Positions 1 to 9,085 of a stretch of DNA of 30,900 nt are shown here, piece after piece; within the stretch, counting starts at the first letter, position 1, and every line of letters starts with the position of its first letter. The stretch lies in assembly GCF_000090795.2 (NCBI RefSeq), contig NW_003546550.1, positions 82,761-113,660 of the forward strand, in the 5' to 3' direction. Made by a program: the position numbers and the translations under genes. The stretch is from Amphimedon queenslandica. Lineage: Eukaryota > Porifera > Demospongiae > Haplosclerida > Niphatidae. The notes beneath the pieces are model-generated. The model was given only the letters and a program-made list of their open reading frames with translations. It made no database searches and was not told where the DNA came from.

Positions 1-611
1 GATACCTTTGAAAGACTGTGACTGACTAGTACTGCAGATACACAGACAACACTAGCTAGTAATAGATATATCATTTTAATATTAAACATGAAAGTAGATA
101 TAACAATAATAGGTCCAATATTATGCCAGTGTATGATAGCAGTTAGTTCATCACTTGATGATCCAATGAGCTGATCAATATTGAATGGCAACAGATTAAC
201 ACGTACAATAGTAATAGTAATGAAAGACAATCCATACAACACCAACAGAAAATATGTATATGATGGTAGAAGCATGAAGACAATTATAAAAGGAATCAGT
301 AAAAGAAATGCAATATATGATCCAACCAAAACAATTTTATATCTGCTCAATAAGAAATCTCCAAAATATCCAGCAAGAAAGAAAACAAGAGACAGTCCGA
401 CTATTATAATGTAATAATAATCCTGAAGGACATGTGCAGCTGAGGAGTAAGCAACAGCAATAACTACATTCTGACTAAATGATATCATCAGGTCCCAGAA
501 TAGTACCAGTAGTGCTCCCTTGGAGTGAATGAACTGGAAACGATAAGAGGAAGGACATCTCCTTCTACTAGTAACTGATGATGAGCTTAATAGAGGAACA
601 CTATCAGACAT
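1..611 (-). CDS. MFS/POT-like membrane transporter, N-terminal part (3' end outside window)
   Basis: An uninterrupted reading frame runs from ATG at 611-609 to the window edge, 203 codons without a stop. After a short Ser/Arg-rich cytoplasmic start (MSDSVPLLSSSS) come about five to six hydrophobic helices, for example GALLVLFWDLMISFSQNVV, then VGLSLVFFLAGYFGD ending in a short loop with SRYK. This 'GYFGD...SRYK' turn is the usual signature between helices 2 and 3 of MFS carriers. A segment reading LLPFNIDQLIGSSSDEL resembles the 'FGxDQL...S' stretch of the SLC15/POT-like expansions I associate with sponges and cnidarians. The substrate cannot be read from this half; a proton-coupled peptide or small-solute carrier is the family expectation. 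It lies only 232 bp downstream of the last neurobeachin-like exon, on the same strand, so it is either the next gene or nested in a neurobeachin intron. A possible donor (GTATC) at 5-1 makes the last two codons uncertain. Confidence 0.72.
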   Translation of the reverse strand, partial: MSDSVPLLSSSSVTSRRRCPSSYRFQFIHSKGALLVLFWDLMISFSQNVVIAVAYSSAAHVLQDYYYIIIVGLSLVFFLAGYFGDFLLSRYKIVLVGSYIAFLLLIPFIIVFMLLPSYTYFLLVLYGLSFITITIVRVNLLPFNIDQLIGSSSDELTAIIHWHNIGPIIVISTFMFNIKMIYLLLASVVCVSAVLVSHSLSKV

Positions 612-843
612 TGAAGAGAAGAACAGCAAGAACTTACACTGACTACTAATAATATGAAACTGAAAGTAATGGTCGTAATTTTTACTTTATAAAGAGATAC
701 AGAGGTTATCATGAGGGCAGTTAAAATAAAATTGATAAGTTAATGTAAACTGCAGGTGTAATTTTTAAATCGCAAATCAGTATAATTATTCTATATTCTC
801 TGCATTACTGTATATTAATAGTATACTAACAGTATACTCTTAC
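612..843 (-). other. Gap between the neurobeachin-like exon at 844 and the transporter ATG
   Basis: Read on the minus strand, the frame from the last clear neurobeachin-like exon meets a stop a few codons after its donor at 843-842. A possible further exon begins at 749 after a CTGCAG acceptor and reads FTLTYQFYFNCPHDNL in phase before a TAA at 689-687. It resembles the family only loosely. No poly(A) hexamer is convincing here. Confidence 0.4.
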
Positions 844-3800
844 CTTCTTACTGGCCCTGATCCAGAGACTAGCATTAAACAGGAGCTGCACTACTAATGG
901 TTGGATGAGCTCTTCAGAATAAGGAGACTTTGATAGATAACGTAAGAAATCAAATATAACAGAAAGCAAGTCTCCACTTAAATGTAATGGAGATACCTAC
1001 AAACAATTAAAATTTTAATAATAATAAAATTAATAGCAGCTGTGTGTGTACTTTTCCCAGTAGATGAGGTATTAGTGAGCTCATTTGTACCAGCTGGTAC
1101 ATGTAAGTGGTTGAGTTACGAGCTAATTCAAAAACTAATGACAATAATTTAACACTAGAAGACATTGGGAGAGAAAAAGGCAGTGAAAATTTATAAAACT
1201 ACAGCTGATGTACCTCAATGAATAATCAATGACAGTTTTCCCTTTCAATGTCACCAGCTGCTCTGTATCCAGTTGAGAAAACAATGGGAACAAGGCCTTT
1301 AAAATTGAAAGAAAGAATCATATAAATGGCAAAAATTAACATTCCAATACCTGTATTCCTCCTAATGAATGAAGAGCACTGTGTATTGATGTAGTGAGGA
1401 CTGGCTCCACCCCCTGCATTAATAAAGGTCACATGATAATCACATGATAGTCACATGATACCTACCTCAAGCATAGTGGCATGAGGTGAATGAGCAAACA
1501 CTGAACTGTGTCCTTCAGTTGGTGAAGCTTCAAGACACAACTGACCATCAACTGCTTTAGCATTATATGAAATGATTAATGAATTGGACAATGAACCATC
1601 AAACAATAACTATTAATATAATAATAAGATATATTTAACATTTAATAATTGTTTTATTTACTTTTTGTTCCTTCATTGTTAATGGCATATCAACCTCGGC
1701 TTCAAATTTGAACTGACTCTGTACAAAAATTGACAGGGCAAGCATTCAAAATATCAGTAGCATACCCTATAGTTGGATCCTAGTTTGTAAAGTGAAGCAA
1801 TGGAGTCTCTACTGAGAGGGACCCTCCATATGTACAGGGCAGCCATTTGACCTTGAAACACTGAGTCTGGAGTAGCCACGTGATTGCCGCCCAGGAAACA
1901 TTTATCATAAATCTAAAAATAAAATATATAATATTAATAATATCTTGTATATACACGTCTTACTTCTTCTTGTAAAGGTAGAGTTACTTCAGCAGTTAAT
2001 GATAGAACTCCATCAACATAACATTGGACCTCACTGGATCTCAGCCGATGAGCAGTGTACACAACAGTGACCATGTACCACTAAATATAATAATAATAAT
2101 AATTGAAGTCGGAATCGGCTCAAACTTTCTATACAGCATAAGAACATCAATATGTATCAGAAAATGTAATAAAAAGGTGAGGTGATTTCGGAGCCATTTT
2201 TCAGAAAAAACCATGGGCTATAGTACAGGGGATTTTTCAGATTTTGACCTGTTTTTTTAAATGGCCATAACTTGAAAAATTGAATTTGGAATCAGCTCAA
2301 ACTTTCTACACAGCATAAGGACATCAATATGTATTAGAAAATGTGATAAGAATTGGGGGTGATTTTGGACCCATTTTTTGGAAAAAACCATAGGCTATAG
2401 TTTTCCCAAAATGAATTCAGCTCAGCTCAGTAATAACAATACAATTAAAGTAACTACCACCCACACATTTAATTAAAGTGATTACTTGAAATGAATGGAA
2501 GACGTGGTCCACTGGGTGTGTCTGAGGTTTCTTGATCTGTTTACCAACAGTCTCCAGTACCAACGTACTACCAACAAAATGAGCCGAATAACCAGAACCA
2601 CGCCCACTACGAAACCTATTAATAACCATTAATAACTAGCTCCTAATATTGATCACTTTCAATAATATACATGTACATGTACACGCCCCTACATGTACAT
2701 GTACACGCCCCCTACCAGTAGAGGATTGGTTTGTAATAGTCTCTCTGTGAATCATAAGTTTGCTCTGATCTTATCCACATTGATACAGTAAACCCAGTCT
2801 GTGTAGGCCATTTAGACACTGGAGGCAATGCAAACACCTAAAAATAATAATAGGTATTAATAGTTATTAATAGTTATTATTAGTTATTAATAGTTATTAT
2901 TAGTTATTATTAGTTATTAATAGTTATTATTAGTTATTAATAGTTATTAGTATTTATTTATTACTTACTGATCCGTGGCCACCAGAGAAGCTAAAGAAAG
3001 CATCAGGTGTTCTATTAATAGTAACGTTATTCAATAAACTAATTAATAATACTGAGTGAGGAGCCTAATATGAAAAAGAGATGAAAAATATCATCATCAT
3101 CATTGTTGTTGTTGTTGTTGTTGTTTATTGTTTACCCATGTGGTGTCAGACTGTCCATTATATAAATATGATAGGATTGACTTTAAGTGTTTGACACTTA
3201 AACTGTAACCAGACAATAGTTCAAGGACAGACCCAATGTGATCTACAAAACAATAACATTATGATAGATGCTGTCCGTTAAATAAAGGTGTACGCTATAG
3301 AGAGTGTCCATTAGGAGAGGTTCTTACTCGCTATTTTTGGGTTTTTAGTTTTTGCTAAATAGTCCAAACACTTCTCAGTCATTCCGATATTATGACAGCT
3401 GCTAATGTTGTGAAGACACTGGTGCAGCATAGCACCAAGAGTACTCCATAGGTCAAGCTAAAAATGATAAAAAAATAATAATTAAATTTATTAATTATTT
3501 TTATTTACCTGCAGCTCTTCGGAGAGTGATGGTATCAGTTCTATTAATAGTAACAGTGCAGCCGGTTCCCTTATAAGGTAATTCTGGGACAAATCAAATG
3601 ATTGCCCTCCAACCAACTAAAAATAGAAATTAGAGTAGCAGTATATTATTAGTAAATTTTCAGTATACTGTTGTGGAACACTGTATAAATTAAATTATCA
3701 TTATTATCAGTTTACTCTCAAATTATCAATGGACATTCCTCACTCGACTTGTTATAATAATTACATATACTTCACGTTCAGTACATGTACTAGAACCAGT

Positions 3801-4954
3801 GTGTGTGTGTCTGGAGGTGAGTATCAGTAATGTAATGCCTGAGTCCCTTGATATCTGCCCTCAGCTTCACCTCAAGCAGATATCTCAGTCCTCAGGTATT
3901 ACCATTACTTTTAAACACACACACACCTCCAGACAGGCTGGTTAATGTTTCTCACCATTTCCAGTAATGGTTCCATTATTCTTCTCGTAGGAGCTGGGAA
4001 CTCTACCTTGAGAAGGAAGGCGGCTAGTTCCTTAGCTCTGGACGGTCCCAGTTTCTCAGAAAGACTCATCTTGTACTTCTAGCTAGCTCAAGCTCGTAAG
4101 GTCGGCCCCTTTACTATACAGGCTCCTCCCACTTCAACCTCAAGCTAGTTAATTATTAATAGTTAACTAACTGGTCAACTGAAGACACGCCTATTTTGAG
4201 GGTGTGGTTATATCTCCACTGCCCCACCTACTTAGTAAATTAGATTTTTTAAAATTCAAATTTAACTGAATTATAATACAAATTCAAAAATAAATTTTTA
4301 AAATTTAAATTTTAAACCATTGGCTCATTGTATACTGTTATCCATCCCATTACATGTAATAACGGAGAACATGCAATCAATACTTACCAGGGTCCAGTCC
4401 AGAACAGTCGGCAGACCTACTAGAGGTTGGGGGGGGGGTGGAAGGACATGTGTGGATTATATTGTACATGCATAAAATACATTATAAACATGCGTAATTA
4501 TACATTATTAACTCTCACTCTACCTCACACTCAACCAACTTTAAACTTGATTCCTGTAGAAATAAAGAAAGAAAAATGTTTAAACAATAGAATAATTAAA
4601 GATCAATGGGACAGTGCTTTATTACATGTACTGGGGTGGATAACAGTATACAATGAGCCCTTTATCATTAGCACTGTAATCAAGGTACTAGCATGCAATA
4701 GATACATTGTTACCATACACTGAAGACTTGAACTTGATGCTGAAGAAGACTAGTTTATCCAGCTTAAGAAAGAAAATAGAATATGTGTTAGATATAGATG
4801 TACATGTACAGATAGTGTGTGGATATTATTAACCAATACTTTGATCCATTGATACAAGTTATGAACATCAACCTGAAAATAATACAAAAATATGAATTTA
4901 CTTGTCATTTAACTAATATATAGTTTATGATGATAATAATAAAACAATAACCCC

Positions 4955-4991
<37 letters not shown>

Positions 4992-5445
4992 CATGCGGAA
5001 TGTGTGAAAGAATAAAGTGAGAATGTTACCAAAATGCCAGTGGAAAGGCAAAGAGCAAAACCACTCGTTTTTCCCCATTACATGTATTTCTCACTCTTGC
5101 TTTGCTCGTTGTCTTTACCAACTGACACTTAGATAAACTATTCCCTCCATTATTCATCACACACTCATATACAGGAACACTGTGTGTGTGTATTAACTTA
5201 TCTCATTAATTATCCTGTACTCCAGACAGTAACAAGTCATGCCTATTTCCTACATAAAGAATATTACAAGCTTGTACATACACAGGACACAGTAACCTGT
5301 CTCTCTCCAACAGTTAGTACCACACATTCCAGCAGACCTACTGAGAGAAAGGAAGAGTTACAGAAAGAGAAAAGTTGAAATCTGAGGAGAGAGACAATGG
5401 CTGCCTCGTGCTTCTTCTTCTCTCTCTGCTCCCGCCTGAGGTCAT
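844..5445 (-). CDS. NBEA: Neurobeachin/LRBA-like protein, N-terminal ARM and ConA-like region
   Basis: Fifteen well-supported exons join in phase: 3956-4078, 3509-3616, 3328-3457, 3136-3242, 2969-3064, 2716-2837, 2486-2615, 1964-2080, 1766-1912, 1662-1718, 1466-1609, 1351-1413, 1214-1296, 1052-1154, 844-996. Upstream exons at 4388-4416, 4714-4762 and 4840-4872 are likely. A first exon 5362-5445 (MTSGGSRERRRS) is a candidate. Family landmarks appear in order: LVGGQSFDL, SVLELLSGYSLSVKHLKS, ALPPVSKWPTQTGFTVSMW, GYSAHFVG, WYMVTVVYTAHRLRSSEVQC, YDKCFLGG, FAHSPHATMLE, SIHSALHSLGGIQALFPLF, LLFNASLWIRASKK. These match the N-terminal ARM repeats and ConA-like lectin/DUF4704 region of NBEA and LRBA, scaffolds for PKA and vesicle traffic. 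The model gives about 626 residues. The PH-BEACH-WD40 part (full-length proteins are near 2,900 aa) is absent before the transporter gene starts. Either the gene is truncated or it continues beyond the window. Confidence 0.85.
2100..2415 (-). repeat. Two tandem units of a ~180 bp intronic repeat
   Basis: Two units about 177 bp apart (shared ctttct landmark at 2125 and 2302) lie in the neurobeachin-like intron 2081-2485. On the minus strand each has the order cctgtactatagccc, a ttttttc block, tttttattacattttctgat, then gtagaaagtttgagc. Related units occur near 16531, 24740, 29449 and 30150. Orientation matches the host gene. Confidence 0.85.
2669..2713. repeat. Tandem 22 bp duplication beside a splice donor
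   Basis: The sequence acatgtacatgtacacgccc, followed by ct, occurs twice back to back. Each copy contains the palindrome GTACATGTAC (2673-2682 and 2695-2704). The second copy ends next to the splice donor of the neurobeachin-like exon 2716-2837. Confidence 0.8.
2845..2955. repeat. Degenerate (taatagttatt)n repeat in a neurobeachin-like intron
   Basis: About ten copies of a tagttatta/tagttatt unit fill the intron between exons 2716-2837 and 2969-3064. A shorter run of the same motif lies in an ARAP intron near 28825-28900. Confidence 0.8.
3796..3942. repeat. Imperfect long hairpin (foldback element) in an intron
   Basis: The left arm begins ccagtgtgtgtgtgtctgga and ends with tgatatctg. The right arm begins cagatatct and ends acacctccagacaggctgg. 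The reverse complement of the right arm aligns with the left over about 60 bp with small gaps, around a central loop of about 17 bp. It sits in the intron between exons 3956-4078 and 3509-3616. It could be a small MITE-like foldback or a local inversion duplication. Confidence 0.75.
4079..5361. other. 5' introns of the neurobeachin-like gene; otherwise no supported gene
   Basis: Three short exons (4388-4416, 4714-4762, 4840-4872) are placed here by matching phases and good splice sites, for example a TTTTCTTTCTTAAG acceptor before 4762. The rest holds AT-rich stretches (4230-4320), a poly-G run at 4430-4438, and a (taa)n microsatellite at 4957-4988. Short plus-strand frames at 4427-4723 and 5184-5378 show no coding character. 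Confidence 0.5.
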
Positions 5446-5448
5446 GTC

Positions 5449-5489
5449 GTTGCTAAGCAACAAAAACTGGATTGGGCAATAATCACGTG
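5449..5489 (-). promoter_or_regulatory. Candidate promoter: X-box-like site, inverted CCAAT box, E-box
   Basis: GTTGCTAAGCAAC (5449-5461) is a perfect inverted repeat with a 1 bp spacer, close to the RFX X-box. It is followed by ATTGG (5471-5475, CCAAT on the minus strand) and CACGTG (5484-5489). The cluster lies just upstream of the candidate first exon of the neurobeachin-like gene (ATG at 5445), which supports that start. Function is inferred from motif identity only. Confidence 0.45.
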
Positions 5490-5565
5490 ACCATCCTAAT
5501 GAATATTAATGAACAATAATTATTATTAATTACCAATTAAATCATGAATAATTAATGAGCTACAA

Positions 5566-6614
5566 TCATTGCATAATATTAACAAGTTCCTGAGGTGATA
5601 CATTGCTTCCACTGATGATTACTGCAATTTTCTTTCCATCAATATCTCTAATCTTGCCACACCTCAGTGCAGTTAGGCCAGCAGCTCCTGATGGCTCCAC
5701 TACCAGTCCATTATTGTACAATAATCTCACACTTTCCTTGATCTCATCATCACTAACAAGAACCACTTCCTCTACAAACTCTTTCACTATTTGGTAAGTA
5801 TTGGTCCCAGCATAAGGAGGTGACAGACCTCCTGCTATGCTCTTAGCATCAGGTTTCTCAACCGCTCGTCCTTCCTTTAAGCTCAGGTACATGGTGGGGG
5901 CTCCTTCAGGCTCCACTCCAATGAGACGAGTATTAGATCCTTTTCCTGATAGTTTAGCATATGAAGCAATCCCAGCTAACAGGCCCCCTCCTCCACAGCA
6001 GACTATGATGATATCAATGTTAGTCAGTTCCTGGTACAACTCATAGCCGATGCTACCATACCCAGCAATGAGGTGAAGGTCATTAAATGGATGCATAAAG
6101 AGCATGTCCTCCTTTTGAACACATTGCTCCACTGTCTCCTTAAGCTGTGAAGTAGGCACTAGCTGTACCTCTAATCCATGGCCTCGGATCAGTTCTGCTC
6201 TGTTTGCTGGAGATACGTCTGGCATTACCACCTTCCCCTTGAGCTGATTCTCTTTGCAAAGGTAAGCAAAGGAGCGGCCATAGTTACCGGCAGACATTGT
6301 GACCAGTGTCCTCTTCCCTTCCTTCACCTCAGGAGGAGCATTCTCCAGTTGGTTTACAACACCTGATGATCCAATGAATTCCAATACAACTTTAGCTCAT
6401 TTTATAATGCCTTACCTCTTAATTTAAAGGATCCTTTGTTCTGCATTCCTTCCAGTTTGAAGTAGAGCTCAGTTCCATTTGCTGATATCCCATAGCGTGA
6501 AGGATTTACACGAATCAATCCTGTTCTATCAACATGAGGACTGGCCTCCAATACACTCACAGCTCTGGTAATGTCTTCCAATGAAACAAGAGGAGACTCC
6601 CTGCTTTCAGCCAT
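5566..6614 (-). CDS. SRR: Serine racemase/threonine dehydratase-like PLP enzyme
   Basis: Two exons, 6416-6614 and 5566-6362, join in phase around a 53 bp intron and give 331 aa, the usual length for serine racemase (human SRR is 340). The fold-type II PLP signatures are present. The Schiff-base lysine is K64 in NKGSFKLRG, the substrate-loop motif SAGNYG is at 90-95, the phosphate-binding loop is CCGGGGLLAG, and the terminal IISGSNVS supplies the Ser that contacts the PLP ring nitrogen. The position matching the re-face catalytic Ser84 of human SRR is Ala91, as in biosynthetic threonine dehydratases. The divalent-cation site (human E210/D216) keeps Glu but not Asp. I therefore expect alpha,beta-elimination of L-Ser or L-Thr, with racemase activity doubtful. 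The start at 6614 is the first ATG and lies 69 bp after the PAK1IP1 stop. Confidence 0.9.
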
Positions 6615-6683
6615 ATTTTAATTTAAAAGGTATGGGTTGAGCTTGCATGAATTTTAAAATAACATTAATTTCAATCACAAAAA

Positions 6684-8834
6684 CTAGACATGTCTTCTTT
6701 TCTTCTTTTTAGACGAATCAAGTTTGACTTTCTTTCCATTATTTGATTTCTTATTCTTCTTTACAAACGGTTCAGTCTGTTCCTCCTCCTCCTCCTCCTC
6801 TTCCTCATACTCTACTGTCACTAATGGTCTCTTAGCACCACCTCCTGGCCCTTTCTTTCTCTTCTTAGCTCTTGTCTTCTTTTGTTCCTTATTAATACTA
6901 CTAATGGTGTCTTCTTCAAATGTAACAACAGCTCTATCTTTCATTAGTTGCTCAGTCATTGGTTCCTCTATACAATATTAAAGATTAATGTCCAGGGTAT
7001 ATTCTGTTCACATTATGTCTTCAGTCAATAGGTATTAAGTATCTATTTTACCTTCATTAGAGGTTGACTGAATCTTAGTCTTTCTCTTGCGTTTCTTCTT
7101 AGCCCCACCCTCCTCCAATTCCTGAGGATAGACTAGTGTCATGCAAGTCAATCTAGCTCCAATATCAGCATCAGCTATACACTGACTCTCCGACTATAAG
7201 AATACAAGAGTATACTGATGGTATACTAACATTAAAAGTATACAGTGCTTACTATATTGTCCATTGATAGTTTCCAAACTTTTACTGAACCGTCAGAAGA
7301 ACCAGAGAACAATAGCCCAGCACCTGGTACAAAAGAAAGACACTTTATCCTACAGAAACAATAATAATAATAATGATGATGATGATGATGATAATGATGA
7401 TTATTGACCTGTTGGTGTGACCTTTCAATGAGATCAGTAATTGTTCTTCCTTAGTAACGGAATAAAATAAAATATCACTGGACTCAGACCCGACTGCTAT
7501 AATATCATCCTGAAGGGGGAAAAACAATAAACACAAATGAATAAATAAATAAATAAATGAATAAATAATAATAAAAGAGTGATCTCAGTTGACCCAGTAG
7601 TTACATATTGGAAATTCAAACGGCAATTCCTATTAATAGACTCATCACTGATCACAACAAACAACAATAAACAACAATAAACAACAACAAGCTCTTACTG
7701 TTATAAATACAATGGAATTAATATGATGACCAACATTGACTTGAAGGAGTATGGGGCCAGTCTATAGTAGAAGAGATTGGAATGAAACACTAACTCCGAC
7801 TCACCTCAACGTGAAATAATGAAAAATGATTATTAGACGATATAACATATGAATCACCAACTGGGGACCAAACCACAAGATCAAGAGCTGTAAGAGGAGG
7901 AGGAGGGGCAATCAGTGACCACACCCAGCAACATACCTTGAGGGAACTTTTTAATAAAAGCACAACGGCCAGTTGATAGGTCCCAGGTCCTGTGATAGTA
8001 ATTATTAATAATCAGTTAATAAACAATAAACCTTATGGTTCTGTCTTTACCGACAGAAAGTGCTAATCGTCCACTTGGATGAACAGCAACACATGAAACA
8101 GGACCTCTTGGTATAAAAATAAAGATTATCAATAAAAAAATTAACACAACAGAATACACTATTACACTCGCTGCTGCTGCTTCAGCGAAACTGCTGGTAT
8201 CATAAAAATGGCTCAAACGGCAATTCCTTTTCAAAATCATCACAAGCAGCAAAACAATGATTAAGCTCCACCCACACCCACTTTACTTGTGTCCTTTCAA
8301 TACGTGAAGACACTGCCAGTCATGAGTGGACCAGACACAGACTGAACCATCATCACTAGCACTGTACAAATATTTACCATCATCTTGAAATAATAAATAA
8401 TTAATAGTACCTGAATGAATGAGTAATTACACCTATGAATAATTAATTAATTACGTACCATCGTGTTGTATTAATGTGCCTAGTTCTGTGTGAGTCCTCA
8501 TGTTGTATAATCTATTATAAATGGGTGGAGTCAGCAGTAATTAATTAATATAACTACTTAATAATCTCGTCAGTCCCCCCTGAGGCTAGTATCCCATTAT
8601 TTGAAGCTGCCACTGATCTTATAGAGCTCATGTGAGCTTTCTCTTTGAATTTTGATCTCAATTTCTATTTTTTAAAAACATTTTAGAAATAAGTAACAAG
8701 GTTCCTACTGCTTCATCCTCCAGTAAATCATAGGATAGGCCACATAATAGACTCTCGTAGCTCCCAATCACTAATTCCAGCTCTAGAACAACTCCTTCAC
8801 CTCCTTTTCTCTTCTTTTCTTCACTGGCAGCCAT
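6684..8834 (-). CDS. PAK1IP1: PAK1IP1/Mak11-like WD40 protein of ribosome biogenesis
   Basis: Twelve exons join in phase: 8709-8834, 8558-8664, 8459-8511, 8287-8383, 8032-8106, 7937-7989, 7805-7887, 7699-7761, 7409-7509, 7253-7349, 7052-7193, 6684-6967. They give 426 aa (human PAK1IP1 is 392). WD40 blades are visible: HMSSIRSVAASNNGILASGG, SASDDGSVCVWSTHDWQCL, VAVHPSGRLALSVGKDRTIR followed by TWDLSTGRCAFIKKF, and LLFSGSSDGSVKVWKL. The HPSGRLALSVGKDRT blade is diagnostic of this family. The tail is strongly basic with a nine-Glu run and ends SSKKKKRRHV, typical of nucleolar assembly factors. The yeast orthologue Mak11 acts in 60S subunit assembly; the vertebrate protein also binds and inhibits PAK1. 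The donor at 8031-8030 (GTTTAT) is weak but the phase and sequence across it are right. CACGTG boxes lie just upstream. Confidence 0.93.
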
Positions 8835-9085
8835 TTTGAGTACTACACGTGGTTCATGGTTACCAACTGCGCATGTGTAAGATTCATGATTAAACCCACG
8901 TGTATACACGTGTTAGATTTTAACCACACCTACTTGGTCACCCACGTGTTTACACGTGTTATGATAAATAATGGTACTCTTTACTAAAAACAAGCTAAAA
9001 ATTAAATGAGGACATGATTAGACGCAGTAATAAAATCTAGCATACTAGAATAAAGTCAGCATCTTTTTGATCAAATACTAACTGT
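8835..9085 (-). promoter_or_regulatory. PAK1IP1 promoter region with five CACGTG E-boxes
   Basis: CACGTG occurs at 8846-8851, 8897-8902, 8907-8912, 8943-8948 and 8953-8958. The last four form two pairs, each with a 10 bp centre-to-centre spacing and nearly the same context (cccacgtgtatacacgtgtt and cccacgtgtttacacgtgtt). The array lies 12 to 124 bp upstream of the PAK1IP1 ATG, within the 251 bp between that gene and the peroxidase stop codon. CACGTG is the Myc/Max-class bHLH site; a role in PAK1IP1 transcription is inferred. Confidence 0.7.

Noticed and set aside
4427-5378. Plus-strand short frames at 4427-4723 and 5184-5378
   Set aside because: No domain, odd composition, and they overlap minus-strand exons and introns of the neurobeachin-like gene.
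7345-7536. Minus-strand frame ending in poly-Ile
   Set aside because: Only its first part is a PAK1IP1 exon (7409-7509); the poly-Ile tail is a trinucleotide repeat in the following intron.
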